A stretch of 33,403 bases of DNA from Clostridium brassicae (GCF_026738875.1 NZ_JAPQFJ010000028.1:1-33403); one strand, 5' to 3'; counted from the first letter of the stretch, positions 16,257 through 24,405 are shown. The notes: a model not told the origin generated them from the letters alone. Numbers and translations are program-made.

Positions 16257-17147
16257 CTATTGTGTTAAATATACATTATTATTTAACCAAAACTTATCAC
16301 TTATATTTAACAATTCTTCTTTAATAGCTAAATTTTGTTTCCATACTTTATCTATACCACTGTATCCATAATAAACTCCAGCAATTCCACCTGCTATTGT
16401 TGCTACAGTGTCCTTATTATCATAAACATTCATAGCTTTTATAATTGCTTCTTCATAGGATTCTGTATTTAAAAAACACCATAACGAACATTTTAAAGTA
16501 TCTACTGCACAACCAGTTTTAGTAAAACTATTTTCTCCCTTATCTAATATATCTTGATATTCAGGAAATCTTTTAACATTATTTATAAAAGCTTCATATT
16601 TATCTTCACCTCTTACATAACTATAAGCTAGTATATTATAAAATATACATGCTTCTGAGGCATTTCTACTATAATGAGTTAAATTGGATTGTTTCTTTGT
16701 AATATTTGTCATTTTATGAATATCATCGTAATATAAAGCTATTGGTATAGTTCTCATTAATGTACCATTTCCTTCACTTCTTCCCCCTAGTCTCAAGTGA
16801 GTTTTTAAAGCTGCTTTTTTCCAATCTTTACATTTTTCATATTCTCCAATAGCTACTCTTATAGTTAGTCCTAGATTTATAGGATTATTATAATGTATTT
16901 CTATAAATCGTTTTCCCATTAAATCAATGGGATCTTCTGGTGACTCCACTACACTCTTTGCAATAGCAACCATCATTCTGGTATCGTCAGTAACTTTTCC
17001 ATCTCCATAAATTAAATAGTATTGCTTAATATCTTTTATAGATCCTTTATATATTTTTTTATTTCTAATGTTTTTTAAACACCTATGCAAAGCATCTCCA
17101 CAGGCCACTCCAAACAATCCACCTCTTATCCTGTCTATATGTTTCAA
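16257..17147 (-). CDS. ADP-ribosylglycohydrolase (DraG/ARH family)
   Basis: 296 residues, normal for the family. Metal-site motifs are present: GVACGDALHR near 13-22, TDDT (53-56), SEGNGTLMR, THYSRNA, and the C-terminal DTVATIAGGIAG with the third acidic metal ligand. It should remove ADP-ribose from proteins or small molecules with Mg or Mn in the cytosol. No ADP-ribosyltransferase is visible in the window, so the target is unknown. The start is TTG after AGGGGG at eight bases; there is no earlier ATG. It precedes yhaO-yhaN on the same strand with a gap of 35 bases, hinting at a DNA-damage connection (inference). Confidence 0.88.
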   Translation of the reverse strand: MKHIDRIRGGLFGVACGDALHRCLKNIRNKKIYKGSIKDIKQYYLIYGDGKVTDDTRMMVAIAKSVVESPEDPIDLMGKRFIEIHYNNPINLGLTIRVAIGEYEKCKDWKKAALKTHLRLGGRSEGNGTLMRTIPIALYYDDIHKMTNITKKQSNLTHYSRNASEACIFYNILAYSYVRGEDKYEAFINNVKRFPEYQDILDKGENSFTKTGCAVDTLKCSLWCFLNTESYEEAIIKAMNVYDNKDTVATIAGGIAGVYYGYSGIDKVWKQNLAIKEELLNISDKFWLNNNVYLTQ

Positions 17148-17292
17148 CTTATATTCCCCCTAAACCATACCATACTTTAAACTTATTTCCCTAGCCAAAA
17201 TTCTTAAATATAAAATATTTATTTATTCACTAATTTTATGCATATATCATACCCTATACTATGTAAAATAATTATGAAAGGTGACAAAATTC

Positions 17293-17925
17293 ATGTATTT
17301 TTATCCTTATTTTAGAACAAACATGAAATCTTTTATCAGGGTTTTTCATGCGTCTCCAGATGCACCTCCTGTAGATGTTTATGCAAATGGAAATTTAATA
17401 GCTAAAAACCTACCCTATAAAGGTTTTACAGAGTACTTACAAGTTCCTCCTGGAAAATACAATATTAAAATATTCCCTAGTGGTAAGACCATGAATCCTG
17501 TTATAAATACTAATTTAACTCTTGAACCTGAGACTATATATACTGTAGCTGCTATCGATAAATTAGCAAATATACGTCTTATGCCTTTTGTAGACCCTAT
17601 AATACCTCAAATAGAAAATAAAGCTTATGTTAGATTTGGTCACTTATCTCCAAATACTCCACGAGTAGACATAACACTTCCTAATGGAAAAATACTTTTT
17701 GAAAATGTAGGATTTGAAGATTTAACAAATTATATAGCTGTAGATCCTGGCACATACACAATACAAGCCAGACCAACTGGGAAAGACAAAATAGCTTTAA
17801 CTATACCGAATATAAGACTAAAGGGAAATAGATTTTATACAATTTATGCAGTTGGTTTACTGGGAGATAAACCTCCTCTCCAAGTTTTAATTCCTCTTGA
17901 TGGGAATACTTATATTAAATTTTAA
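17293..17925 (+). CDS. DUF4397 domain protein
   Basis: 210 residues from ATG 17293, chosen because AAAGGTGA stands eight bases before it; the GTG at 17281 is part of that ribosome site. Two repeated DUF4397-type beta modules are visible: IRVFHASPDAPPVDVYANG (near 14-32) and VRFGHLSPNTPRVDITLPNG (near 115-134), each followed by a PGxYxI strand (PGKYNI, PGTYTI). DUF4397 proteins are usually exported or surface-linked, but I see no signal peptide, membrane segment or LPxTG anchor. Function unknown. It stands alone, divergent from the glycohydrolase gene and closed by terminators. Confidence 0.82.
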   Translation: MYFYPYFRTNMKSFIRVFHASPDAPPVDVYANGNLIAKNLPYKGFTEYLQVPPGKYNIKIFPSGKTMNPVINTNLTLEPETIYTVAAIDKLANIRLMPFVDPIIPQIENKAYVRFGHLSPNTPRVDITLPNGKILFENVGFEDLTNYIAVDPGTYTIQARPTGKDKIALTIPNIRLKGNRFYTIYAVGLLGDKPPLQVLIPLDGNTYIKF

Positions 17926-17983
17926 TATATTTATAAAATAGAATCTACTAATATATAAACTCTATTCTTATTATAACAAATTT

Positions 17984-18015
17984 ACTATAAATAACCAGTT
18001 GTTTATAGTATTTTT
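17984..18015 (+). terminator. Terminator of the DUF4397 gene
   Basis: ACTATAAATAA (17984-17994) pairs with TTGTTTATAGT (17999-18009) around CCAG, an 11-bp stem with one G-T pair, followed by ATTTTT. Confidence 0.7.
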
Positions 18016-18041
18016 GTAAAAATTTTACTGAAAAATTTATT

Positions 18042-18089
18042 AATAATTAAAGCTAGTAAAAAACTAATTTTTTACTAGCTTTAATTATT
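18042..18089. terminator. Perfect 22-bp hairpin, bidirectional terminator
   Basis: Arms 18042-18063 and 18068-18089 are perfectly complementary with a CTAA loop. It lies between the convergent DUF4397 and larB genes, 71 bases beyond the larB stop, and is the evident end of the nik-lar transcript. Confidence 0.75.
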
Positions 18090-18159
18090 TTAACTCAAAC
18101 TTTTTTTCTTCTAGCTTATTTTATATTAACTGATATTCCTTATTTTAGTAAAATTTATT

Positions 18160-18906
18160 TTATAATTTATTTATCATACTAGCTAAATATCCAGCGCCAA
18201 ATCCATTATCAATATTCACAACACTAGTACCGCTAGAACAGCTATTTAACATAGATAATAGTGCAGATAAACCTTTAAAATTAGCTCCATAACCTACACT
18301 AGTAGGTACTGCTATCACAGGTTTATCTACTAGTCCACCAACTACACTAGCAAGTGCGCCTTCCATCCCTGCTACTGTTACTATTACTTTAGCACCTTTT
18401 ATTATGTCTAATTTATTAAAAAGCCTATGTATCCCTGCTACACCTACATCATTTATTCTTTCTACTTTATTTCCAAAAATCTCCGCTGTAACTGCTGCCT
18501 CTTCTGCCACTGGAATATCTGAAGTACCTGCAGTTACTATAGCAATATAAGAATCTGTAATATCTATTTGCCTCTTCTTTATAGTAATAGTTCTGGCAAG
18601 TTCATTATATTCGGCTTCAGGGCATATTTTTTTTACCTCTTCATACATTTCTTTAGTGGATCTAGTTGCTAGTATATTGTTATCTTTGCTGTTCATAAAT
18701 TCTATTATACCCTTTACTTGCCCTATGGTTTTACCAGCACAATATATAACTTCTGGATATCCAACCCTTATCTCTCTATGATTGTCTATAAGTGCATATC
18801 CTAAATCCTTAAAAGGTAATTCTTTAAGTTTATCGACGCCATCATCTATAGAAACATTCCCATTTTTAATATTTTGTAGTAAATCCCTAATCTCTTCTAA
18901 ATTCAT
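18160..18906 (-). CDS. larB: LarB, nickel-pincer cofactor biosynthesis carboxylase/hydrolase
   Basis: 248 residues, full length for LarB. The PurE-like (AIRC) C-terminal domain is clear, with VTAGTSDIPVAEEAAVTAE, GVAGIHRL, VAGMEGALASVVGGL and the closing NSCSSGTSVVNIDNGFGAGY. Cys223 corresponds to the cysteine that forms a covalent intermediate in Lactobacillus LarB (Cys221). LarB carboxylates the pyridinium ring of nicotinic acid adenine dinucleotide and cleaves the phosphoanhydride to give pyridinium-3,5-dicarboxylate mononucleotide, the first step to the nickel-pincer nucleotide. The ATG start follows GAAGGTGAAGAG. It is the last gene of the nik-lar run. Confidence 0.93.
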   Translation of the reverse strand: MNLEEIRDLLQNIKNGNVSIDDGVDKLKELPFKDLGYALIDNHREIRVGYPEVIYCAGKTIGQVKGIIEFMNSKDNNILATRSTKEMYEEVKKICPEAEYNELARTITIKKRQIDITDSYIAIVTAGTSDIPVAEEAAVTAEIFGNKVERINDVGVAGIHRLFNKLDIIKGAKVIVTVAGMEGALASVVGGLVDKPVIAVPTSVGYGANFKGLSALLSMLNSCSSGTSVVNIDNGFGAGYLASMINKL

Positions 18907-18964
18907 GCCCTCTTCACCTTCTTCTTTACTTTTGTATTAATAATAGTGCATAGTTATTTGATAT

Positions 18965-19768
18965 TTAATTACTATTTTTCATAGTTTCATTAAAGCTTCC
19001 AACTCTATAACCTTCTATATCTAAACTTACATATTTAAATCCAAACTCTTTTAATTTTATTGAAATACTATCTAACAATTTTTCATTGAATAATTTATGT
19101 CTGTCTTCCTTTTGTACTTCTATCCTTGCTAAATCTTTATGGCATCTTACTCTTACAGCTTGAAATCCTATACTCATAAGGTATTTTTCAGATTCTTCAA
19201 TTTTTTTAAGTTCTTCTATTTTAATTTCATTTCCATAAGGAATTCTTGAAAGTAAACATGCATAAGCAGGTTTTTTCCAAGTATCTAAATCAAGTTTTCT
19301 AGACAGTTCTCTTATATTTTTTTTAGATAAATTATTCTCTAAAAGTGGACTCTTTATTTGGAGTTCTCTTAATGCTACGATACCAGGTCTATAGTCTTTA
19401 GTATCATCTGAATTTGTCCCATCTACAACATAGTTATATCCTTTTTCTTCTGCAAATTTTTTTATTTTACTAAAAATAGTTTTTTTACATAAATAGCATC
19501 TATTTTCAGGATTAAATCTTATTTCTTCTCCCATAGGTACCTCTATAAAATAATGTTTTACTCCTAAAGAAAAGGTTAATTTCTTAGACTCTTCTATTTC
19601 CCACTTTGGTATATAAGGCGATATAACAGTAACTGCAGCTACATTGTTGCCTAAAGCATCTTTCGCTGCCTTTAACAAAAATGTACTATCCACTCCACCT
19701 GAAAAAGCTACTACTATACTATTTAAATCTCTTAAGTATTCTAAAAGTTTATTATAATTTTCATTCAT
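18965..19768 (-). CDS. larE: LarE, PP-loop sulfur transferase for the nickel-pincer cofactor
   Basis: 267 residues from ATG 19768, which follows GAAGGGG; the frame is open to 19801 without a ribosome site. The ATP pyrophosphatase loop is AFSGGVDST (21-29). LarE activates the cofactor precursor with ATP and inserts sulfur into its carboxylates. In Lactobacillus a cysteine in the loop KPAxACLxSR is sacrificed; here it is Cys171 (KPAYACLLSR). Two more cysteines stand in RCYLCKK (91 and 94). Whether the enzyme is single-turnover or uses a cluster, as described for some other LarE proteins, cannot be decided from sequence. It lies between larC2 (89 bases upstream) and larB. Confidence 0.93.
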   Translation of the reverse strand: MNENYNKLLEYLRDLNSIVVAFSGGVDSTFLLKAAKDALGNNVAAVTVISPYIPKWEIEESKKLTFSLGVKHYFIEVPMGEEIRFNPENRCYLCKKTIFSKIKKFAEEKGYNYVVDGTNSDDTKDYRPGIVALRELQIKSPLLENNLSKKNIRELSRKLDLDTWKKPAYACLLSRIPYGNEIKIEELKKIEESEKYLMSIGFQAVRVRCHKDLARIEVQKEDRHKLFNEKLLDSISIKLKEFGFKYVSLDIEGYRVGSFNETMKNSN

Positions 19769-19857
19769 TTTTTTACCCCTTCGCAAATAAATTATTAACA
19801 CTAATTAGGGAACAATAATTTTTTAATTGTAAATTACTTAATAGCTTTTATTTTACA

Positions 19858-20325
19858 TCATTTTGGGATATTATCACTAATTACTCTTCTGGATATTTCC
19901 TCATAAATTTTTCTTATAGGCACATTGTTTTTATCTGCTAAAACCCTACATTCATCATATTCAGCCTTCCACTTTATTATTTTACCTTTGTAATAAGCCT
20001 TTTTTATAGTAACTTTTCCATATATAGTATCTACCTTTGACAACTCCCTTTTTAACTTGTTTCTCATGACTTTACTTTCCCTAATTCCCAGAGAAGTAGT
20101 TTCTGTAAAAATTACTTCTTTTATTTCTTCAGTATTTTCTTCTCTACATAAAACACTTAAAATGACACCTAATCTATCCTTTTTCATCTGCACAGGAGTC
20201 CTATAAACATCTAAAGCTTTTTTTTCAAAAAGCTTATCCATTACATAATTATATATTTCAGGATTCATGTCATCTATATTACACTCTAAGATGATACATT
20301 CATCTTGTTCACTATTTTCCATCAA
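19858..20325 (-). CDS. larC: LarC C-terminal part (LarC2), probably made by -1 frameshifting
   Basis: 155 residues. It begins CIILECNIDDMNPE and contains TPVQMKKDRLGVILSVLC and TTSLGIRES, all typical of the C-terminal domain of LarC, the CTP-dependent nickel-insertion cyclometallase. It lies in the -1 frame relative to LarC1 and overlaps its stop (TTGATGG). Its only possible own starts, TTG and ATG at 20325 and 20322, have no good ribosome site (just GGA about 19 bases upstream, then A-runs). In Lactobacillus plantarum the full enzyme is a LarC1-LarC2 fusion made by programmed frameshifting, and the same arrangement is seen here, with a run of ten A as slip site. Active-site parts from both halves are needed. 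Confidence 0.9.
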   Translation of the reverse strand: MMENSEQDECIILECNIDDMNPEIYNYVMDKLFEKKALDVYRTPVQMKKDRLGVILSVLCREENTEEIKEVIFTETTSLGIRESKVMRNKLKRELSKVDTIYGKVTIKKAYYKGKIIKWKAEYDECRVLADKNNVPIRKIYEEISRRVISDNIPK

Positions 20326-21212
20326 TTTTTTAATTTTTTTTTTCCTATATAAGCTCTTAACACATTAGGAATATCTGTATCTCTTTTCCCAACACCATAC
20401 CCTATTTTTTCTATATAAAACTCCTTAATATTTGAAAATTCATCTACATTAACTGCTAATATTGCTGCTCCTGTAGGTGTAGTAGTTTCAAAAGGAACTA
20501 TACCTGATTTTACTGGAATACCTTTTAATATCTCCACTGTTGCTGGTGCAGGAACAGGAATAATTCCATGAGCACATTTTACAAATCCTCCTCCTAACTC
20601 TACTGAAGATGCCATTATTTTATCTATCTTTAAATAATCAAAACATATAGCAGCTCCTACTATATCGATTATTGAATCTATAGCTCCAACTTCATGGAAA
20701 TGGACTTGGTACAGTGGTTTTCCATGAACCTTAGCTTCTGCTTCTGCCACTTTCATAAACATATCTATACTTCTTTTTTTAACACTATTATTTAGATCGC
20801 TAGAATTAATAATTTTTTCTATATCTTTTAAATTTCTATGTACATGTTGATACTCATTGCCATCATGTCCATGATAATGTCCCTCATTATCACAACATCT
20901 ATTATCCTTGTGTTCATGTTTATGTTCCTCACTATTACAGCAGATATTGTCACTGTTTTCATGATAACGCTCCTCATTATTGCAACAGTTATTATCAACA
21001 TGATCATGATGATACTTTAATATTACATCTACCTTAGTTCCTTCAATTCCTTTTCTACTTTCTCTTCCAACATTTATCTCATATTCATCATTAATATTTA
21101 ACTTTGAAAGCTCTTTTATTAGATACTCTTTATCTACACCTAAATCTATCATTACCCCTAAATTCATATCTCCACTTATACCTGCAAAGCAATCATAATA
21201 AAGTATTCTCAT
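20322..21212 (-). CDS. larC: LarC N-terminal part (LarC1) with Cys/His-rich metal-binding repeats
   Basis: 296 residues. It starts MRILYYDCFAGISGDM, the typical LarC opening, and contains the GAIDSIIDIVGA and TTPTGAAIL motifs. Together with LarC2 it inserts Ni(II) into the sulfur-bearing precursor, using CTP. Between residues 68 and 125 is a Cys/His-rich insertion with three tandem 15-residue repeats, each starting DN-x-CC and containing NE/SE and one to three His, flanked by further His. LarC proteins often have a His-rich stretch for nickel storage; paired cysteines in a repeat are less usual. The ATG start follows AAGGGGAAG. It ends IGKKKLKN at a stop that overlaps larC2. Confidence 0.93.
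   Translation of the reverse strand: MRILYYDCFAGISGDMNLGVMIDLGVDKEYLIKELSKLNINDEYEINVGRESRKGIEGTKVDVILKYHHDHVDNNCCNNEERYHENSDNICCNSEEHKHEHKDNRCCDNEGHYHGHDGNEYQHVHRNLKDIEKIINSSDLNNSVKKRSIDMFMKVAEAEAKVHGKPLYQVHFHEVGAIDSIIDIVGAAICFDYLKIDKIMASSVELGGGFVKCAHGIIPVPAPATVEILKGIPVKSGIVPFETTTPTGAAILAVNVDEFSNIKEFYIEKIGYGVGKRDTDIPNVLRAYIGKKKLKN
20334..20343 (-). other. A10 slippery run joining larC1 and larC2
   Basis: On the minus strand GG is followed by ten A, then TT and six A. In the LarC1 frame it reads GGA AAA AAA AAA TTA. A -1 slip on A-AAA-AAA gives ...K-I-K-K-L-M-E-N-S and enters the LarC2 frame. The -1 frame is closed by TAG just before the run, so fusion can only happen on the run. With ten A, transcriptional slippage is an equally good alternative to ribosomal frameshifting. 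Confidence 0.75.
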
Positions 21213-21236
21213 AAAAATCTTCCCCTTCTTTTGTAC

Positions 21237-21962
21237 TTATTTTATATTATTTTTAACTAAAAATTTTTCATCATTTATAACCTTATTATACTCATCATCT
21301 CTTATTATCTTATGGTCTTCCGAAAATACAATAGCCCTTTTAAATATTCCTTCTACATATTCAAAATCGTGGGTAGAACAAATTATAGTTTTTCCAGAAG
21401 TATTGAGTTTTTTTATAAGCTCTTTTAAAAATTTTTTCCCTTTTGGGTCTATTCCATTCATAGGTTCATCCAAAGTAATAACCTCTGGATTCATTGAAAG
21501 AACGCATGCAATAGCAACCCTCTTTTTCTCTCCACCGCTCAAATTATAAGGTGCTTCATGTTTAATTTTTTCTATATTTAAAAGTTCTAAACAGTCATAT
21601 ACTCTCTTATCAGTATCATGTTCAGAAAGCCCCATCTGTCTTGGTCCAAAAGCAACCTCTTCATAAACTGTAGAACAAAAAAGCTGAGTATCCGAATTTT
21701 GAAATACAAAACCTATCTTCTTATGAAAAATCTTAGAAAAAATATCGTAATTTAATTTTTTTTCATTAATTTTTTCTTTATTAAATATGTATTTTCCCTC
21801 TTGAGGGAAAACAATACCATTTAAAACCTTCAAAAATGTAGACTTTCCACTTCCATTTGGCCCAATAAGTGCAACTGCTTCTCCTTTTTTTATTTTAATA
21901 GATATATCGTTAAGAGCAATTCTATTCTTATAGCTGTAAGTTATATTTTGAAGTTCTATCAT
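21237..21962 (-). CDS. nikO: ECF transporter ATPase for nickel/cobalt (NikO/CbiO)
   Basis: 241 residues. Walker A is GPNGSGKST (about 34-42), the Q-loop is VFQNSDTQLF as in CbiO-type ATPases, the ABC signature is LSGGEKKR, and Walker B is VITLDEPM. It drives the group I energy-coupling-factor importer with NikQ and NikMN at the membrane. The nickel rather than cobalt assignment comes from the lar genes that follow, the first of which starts 24 bases downstream. The ATG start follows GGGGAAG. A single ATPase gene implies a homodimer. Confidence 0.9.
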   Translation of the reverse strand: MIELQNITYSYKNRIALNDISIKIKKGEAVALIGPNGSGKSTFLKVLNGIVFPQEGKYIFNKEKINEKKLNYDIFSKIFHKKIGFVFQNSDTQLFCSTVYEEVAFGPRQMGLSEHDTDKRVYDCLELLNIEKIKHEAPYNLSGGEKKRVAIACVLSMNPEVITLDEPMNGIDPKGKKFLKELIKKLNTSGKTIICSTHDFEYVEGIFKRAIVFSEDHKIIRDDEYNKVINDEKFLVKNNIK

Positions 21963-22139
21963 CGGATTTTCTTCCCCTTAGTTTAGTTCTTAATTAATAT
22001 AATTGTACAATTAAAATTTAAAATACCAAATAAAAGTCCTATAATTATACAATTTCTTATAAAATGATTTCATAATAGGCACTAATTTCATTAGTTATTA
22101 ACTCTTCTTTTTTAAACATTGTTTTCTATATTTCTAAAA

Positions 22140-22931
22140 CTATAAGACAATAAATATTATTATAAAAATTAAATTCATCCCAATATATATAATGTCATTT
22201 TTGGTTAAATTAAATTTTAGAGAAGTATAATATTCTCCAGTAAATCCCCTGCATTCCATAGCAGAAAACATCTCTTCTCCCATTTCCTTTGATTTTAAAA
22301 ACATATTACCCATAATTTTAGAAAGCGAATTATATTTTCTATTATTTTTACCTACAGATCTAACTTTCAGAGCATATAACATTTCAACAGAGCGTTCACC
22401 TAAAACCACAATATATTTTATAGTAATCTCCATAACCCATATAAATAAATCTGGAATTCGTAAAAATTTTAATGCTTTAGTTACATGATCCCACTTAGTC
22501 GTATATGATAAAATATTAATAGAAATTATACTTCCTATAACTTTGATTAATATAAGTGTACTATTTACTACGTTTCCTGATAAATATGAAGGAATCAACA
22601 TTATAAGTGTAAATATAGGAATTGTAATACTTATTACTAAAATATTTTTTCTTTCTTCACTATCTAATGTAAAAACAAAACATATGCCACATATATCAAA
22701 TAATAATGTATAAACAAAGCTCCTTGATAATGATAAGAATATAATATTTAGAAATGTAAAAATAACTTTTAATGTTGGATTCAATCTATATAAAAATTTA
22801 TAACTATGCATTCCTCTTCTTCTTATTCTAGATAATACCTTTAATATAGAAATAATACTTTTATCCAAAAACTGTTGATGGTCTTTTTCGGGTCTATATT
22901 CTTCTTCTTTAAAAAGCCAATCTGCAGACAT
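22140..22931 (-). CDS. nikQ: ECF transporter T-component (NikQ/CbiQ)
   Basis: 263 residues with five to six membrane segments. The two short Ala-Arg-Gly-type coupling motifs of the family are recognisable as ALKVRSVG and ECRGF near the C-terminal third. It links the ATPase to the NikMN substrate subunit. The N-terminal 40 residues are charged and cytosolic. The ATG start follows GGTGAG and lies 20 bases after the nikMN stop. A 177-base gap separates it from nikO; it is AT-rich with no clear terminator. Confidence 0.87.
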   Translation of the reverse strand: MSADWLFKEEEYRPEKDHQQFLDKSIISILKVLSRIRRRGMHSYKFLYRLNPTLKVIFTFLNIIFLSLSRSFVYTLLFDICGICFVFTLDSEERKNILVISITIPIFTLIMLIPSYLSGNVVNSTLILIKVIGSIISINILSYTTKWDHVTKALKFLRIPDLFIWVMEITIKYIVVLGERSVEMLYALKVRSVGKNNRKYNSLSKIMGNMFLKSKEMGEEMFSAMECRGFTGEYYTSLKFNLTKNDIIYIGMNLIFIIIFIVL

Positions 22932-22951
22932 ATGCTCACCATCTTTATTAT

Positions 22952-23929
22952 TTAATAGTTTATATTTTTATCACTTTTTTTTCTTAATACAAAATTAATA
23001 ATAATTATTATTAATACAACTCCCGCTATAGCAGAAAGGATGTATCCTACAATCTCTGGAAGTCCTGCAATAGAATAATCAGGCATAATAGCTTTAAAAT
23101 CAAATCCCTTCTCCATTCCTTTAGGTATAAAACCTAGCATATCTTTTATCTCACCTGAATCCCATTCTCCCCATGCTGTACCAGCCGCTAGAAGTCCTAA
23201 TGGTACAATAAAAATCATAGCTATACCCAATCCATAAAAAGGCCTCATCTTAATAGAATCTTCTTCGTAAATTGTAGAAGGTGAAATTTTCTTTACATAA
23301 GCATATACTGCTGCAGTAACTACTCCTTCTATTATCCCGGCCACTAATAAATGAGGAATTAACATAGCTGGTATTGACACTTTAAGACCATAAGGACAAT
23401 AAAGAGGAAGACCTGCTACATCCTTAAATAATATAGGTTGAATTCCAAATTCTACAGCAGTAAAAAGAGCTGCTATATTTAAAGATATATATCCTGCTAC
23501 AAAAGTCGCAATATACTCTCTTTTTTCTCCTTTTATTGATTTACTTATAAATTTATAAATATAATACCCTGTAAACGGCATAATAAATGCCATATTAAAA
23601 CAATTAGCTCCAATAGCTAAAATTCCTCCATCTCCAAAAAATAACGCTTGAACGACTAATGCAATAGTCACGGAAATGGTCGCCGCATATGGCCCTAGAA
23701 GAATGGCTGCCAACACAGCTCCTACAGCATGCCCTGTTGTACCACCAGGAAGAGGTACATTAAACATCATAATTAAAAATGAAAAAGCTGCACAAACTCC
23801 TAAAAGAGGTATTCTTTTTCTTGACAACTGTTCTTTTACTTTTACTACTGCTTTTTTCCATATAGGAATCATAACTGCTCCCATAACCACACAAGTAGAT
23901 GGACTTAAATAATTATCTGGAATATGCAT
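22952..23929 (-). CDS. nikMN: Nickel ECF transporter substrate subunit, NikM-NikN fusion
   Basis: 325 residues. It starts MHIPDNYLSPS: the N-terminal His2 and the exact MHI beginning are essential for Ni/Co chelation in CbiM/NikM proteins, and this start follows AAAGGAGGG. The CbiM domain covers about 1-220, with FNVPLPGGTTGHAVGAVLAA and GANCFNMAFIMPF. The last 100 residues (a segment with PDYSIAGLPEIVGYILSA, then a final helix and charged tail) resemble NikN, fused as in many NikMN proteins. It captures nickel at the membrane for NikQ and NikO. First gene of the nik-lar run. Confidence 0.9.
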   Translation of the reverse strand: MHIPDNYLSPSTCVVMGAVMIPIWKKAVVKVKEQLSRKRIPLLGVCAAFSFLIMMFNVPLPGGTTGHAVGAVLAAILLGPYAATISVTIALVVQALFFGDGGILAIGANCFNMAFIMPFTGYYIYKFISKSIKGEKREYIATFVAGYISLNIAALFTAVEFGIQPILFKDVAGLPLYCPYGLKVSIPAMLIPHLLVAGIIEGVVTAAVYAYVKKISPSTIYEEDSIKMRPFYGLGIAMIFIVPLGLLAAGTAWGEWDSGEIKDMLGFIPKGMEKGFDFKAIMPDYSIAGLPEIVGYILSAIAGVVLIIIIINFVLRKKSDKNINY

Positions 23930-23972
23930 AATTATCCCTCCTTTTTCATATTTAATAATTTTAAAAGCAATA

Positions 23973-23981
23973 ATTATACCA
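23973..23981 (-). promoter_or_regulatory. Candidate extended -10 promoter of the nik-lar operon
   Basis: The minus strand reads TG-G-TATAAT, a perfect extended -10, 44 bases before the nikMN start. No clear -35 is seen. It is the best promoter I find in the 476-base gap 23930-24405. Confidence 0.5.
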
Positions 23982-24036
23982 ATACTGGATTATTTGATTT
24001 TAAGCCTTTTCTAGAAAGCAAATGTATTATTTCTTA

Positions 24037-24094
24037 TTTTGAGAAAGTTTTCGTATCAAAATGAGATGAATAAACTTTCCTTTCTCATTTTGAT
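24037..24094. promoter_or_regulatory. Overlapping inverted repeats upstream of the nik-lar operon
   Basis: ATCAAAATGAGA (24055-24066) and TCTCATTTTGAT (24083-24094) are perfect 12-base arms with a 16-base spacer. TGAGAAAGTTT (24040-24050) can alternatively pair with AAACTTTC (24072-24079) or CTTTCTCA (24080-24087). It lies upstream of the candidate promoter, so it may be an operator for a metal or lactate regulator or an RNA switch. No nickel-riboswitch or NikR-box pattern was recognised. Confidence 0.45.
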
Positions 24095-24179
24095 ATTTGA
24101 ATTTATTAAAATATCTGTATACAATATTATATATATTAAATATGATAATATTAATTCATATAAGTCCACCGACTCTATA

Positions 24180-24220
24180 GCTTCTTTAATTATCGCTTCA
24201 TTTATAATAATTAAAGAAGC
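24180..24220. repeat. 14-bp perfect hairpin between lctD and nikMN
   Basis: GCTTCTTTAATTAT (24180-24193) and its complement (24207-24220) enclose 13 bases. There is no T tract on either side, so a terminator role is doubtful. TCTCAAAATGA (24223-24233) just beyond echoes the nearby ATCAAAATGAGA site. Confidence 0.5.
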
Positions 24221-24259
24221 CATCTCAAAATGAATTTCACACACTATATTAATGCTTTA

Positions 24260-24291
24260 TTAAAAACGTTAATATATAGCGTTGTTTTTAA
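24260..24291 (-). terminator. Weak candidate terminator after lctD
   Basis: TTAAAAACG (24260-24268) pairs with CGTTGTTTTTAA (24280-24291) with a bulge. On the minus strand it ends in CGTTTTTAAT. It is 115 bases beyond the lctD stop, and the match is modest. Confidence 0.35.
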
Positions 24292-24405
24292 TATTTCTAG
24301 ATAGCTCCTTAGGTTAAAAATAATATTTTCATCAATATTTTTCAATAATATAAATCAACTGTTCTTTTTCAAAATTCACTATTTATAATTAATTTTAGCT
24401 ACTCC

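Noticed and set aside
20838-21020. A plus-strand hydrophobic ORF opposite the LarC1 repeats
   Set aside because: It is the antisense reading of the Cys/His repeat codons, with no ribosome site.
24056-24244. A 62-codon minus-strand ORF upstream of nikMN
   Set aside because: It starts with GTG, has no ribosome site, and its odd composition comes from translating the 24180-24220 hairpin. The opposite strand is equally open.
23930-24405. Cobalamin or NiCo riboswitch before the nickel transporter
   Set aside because: Conserved boxes of neither class were seen on the minus strand; only simple inverted repeats are present.
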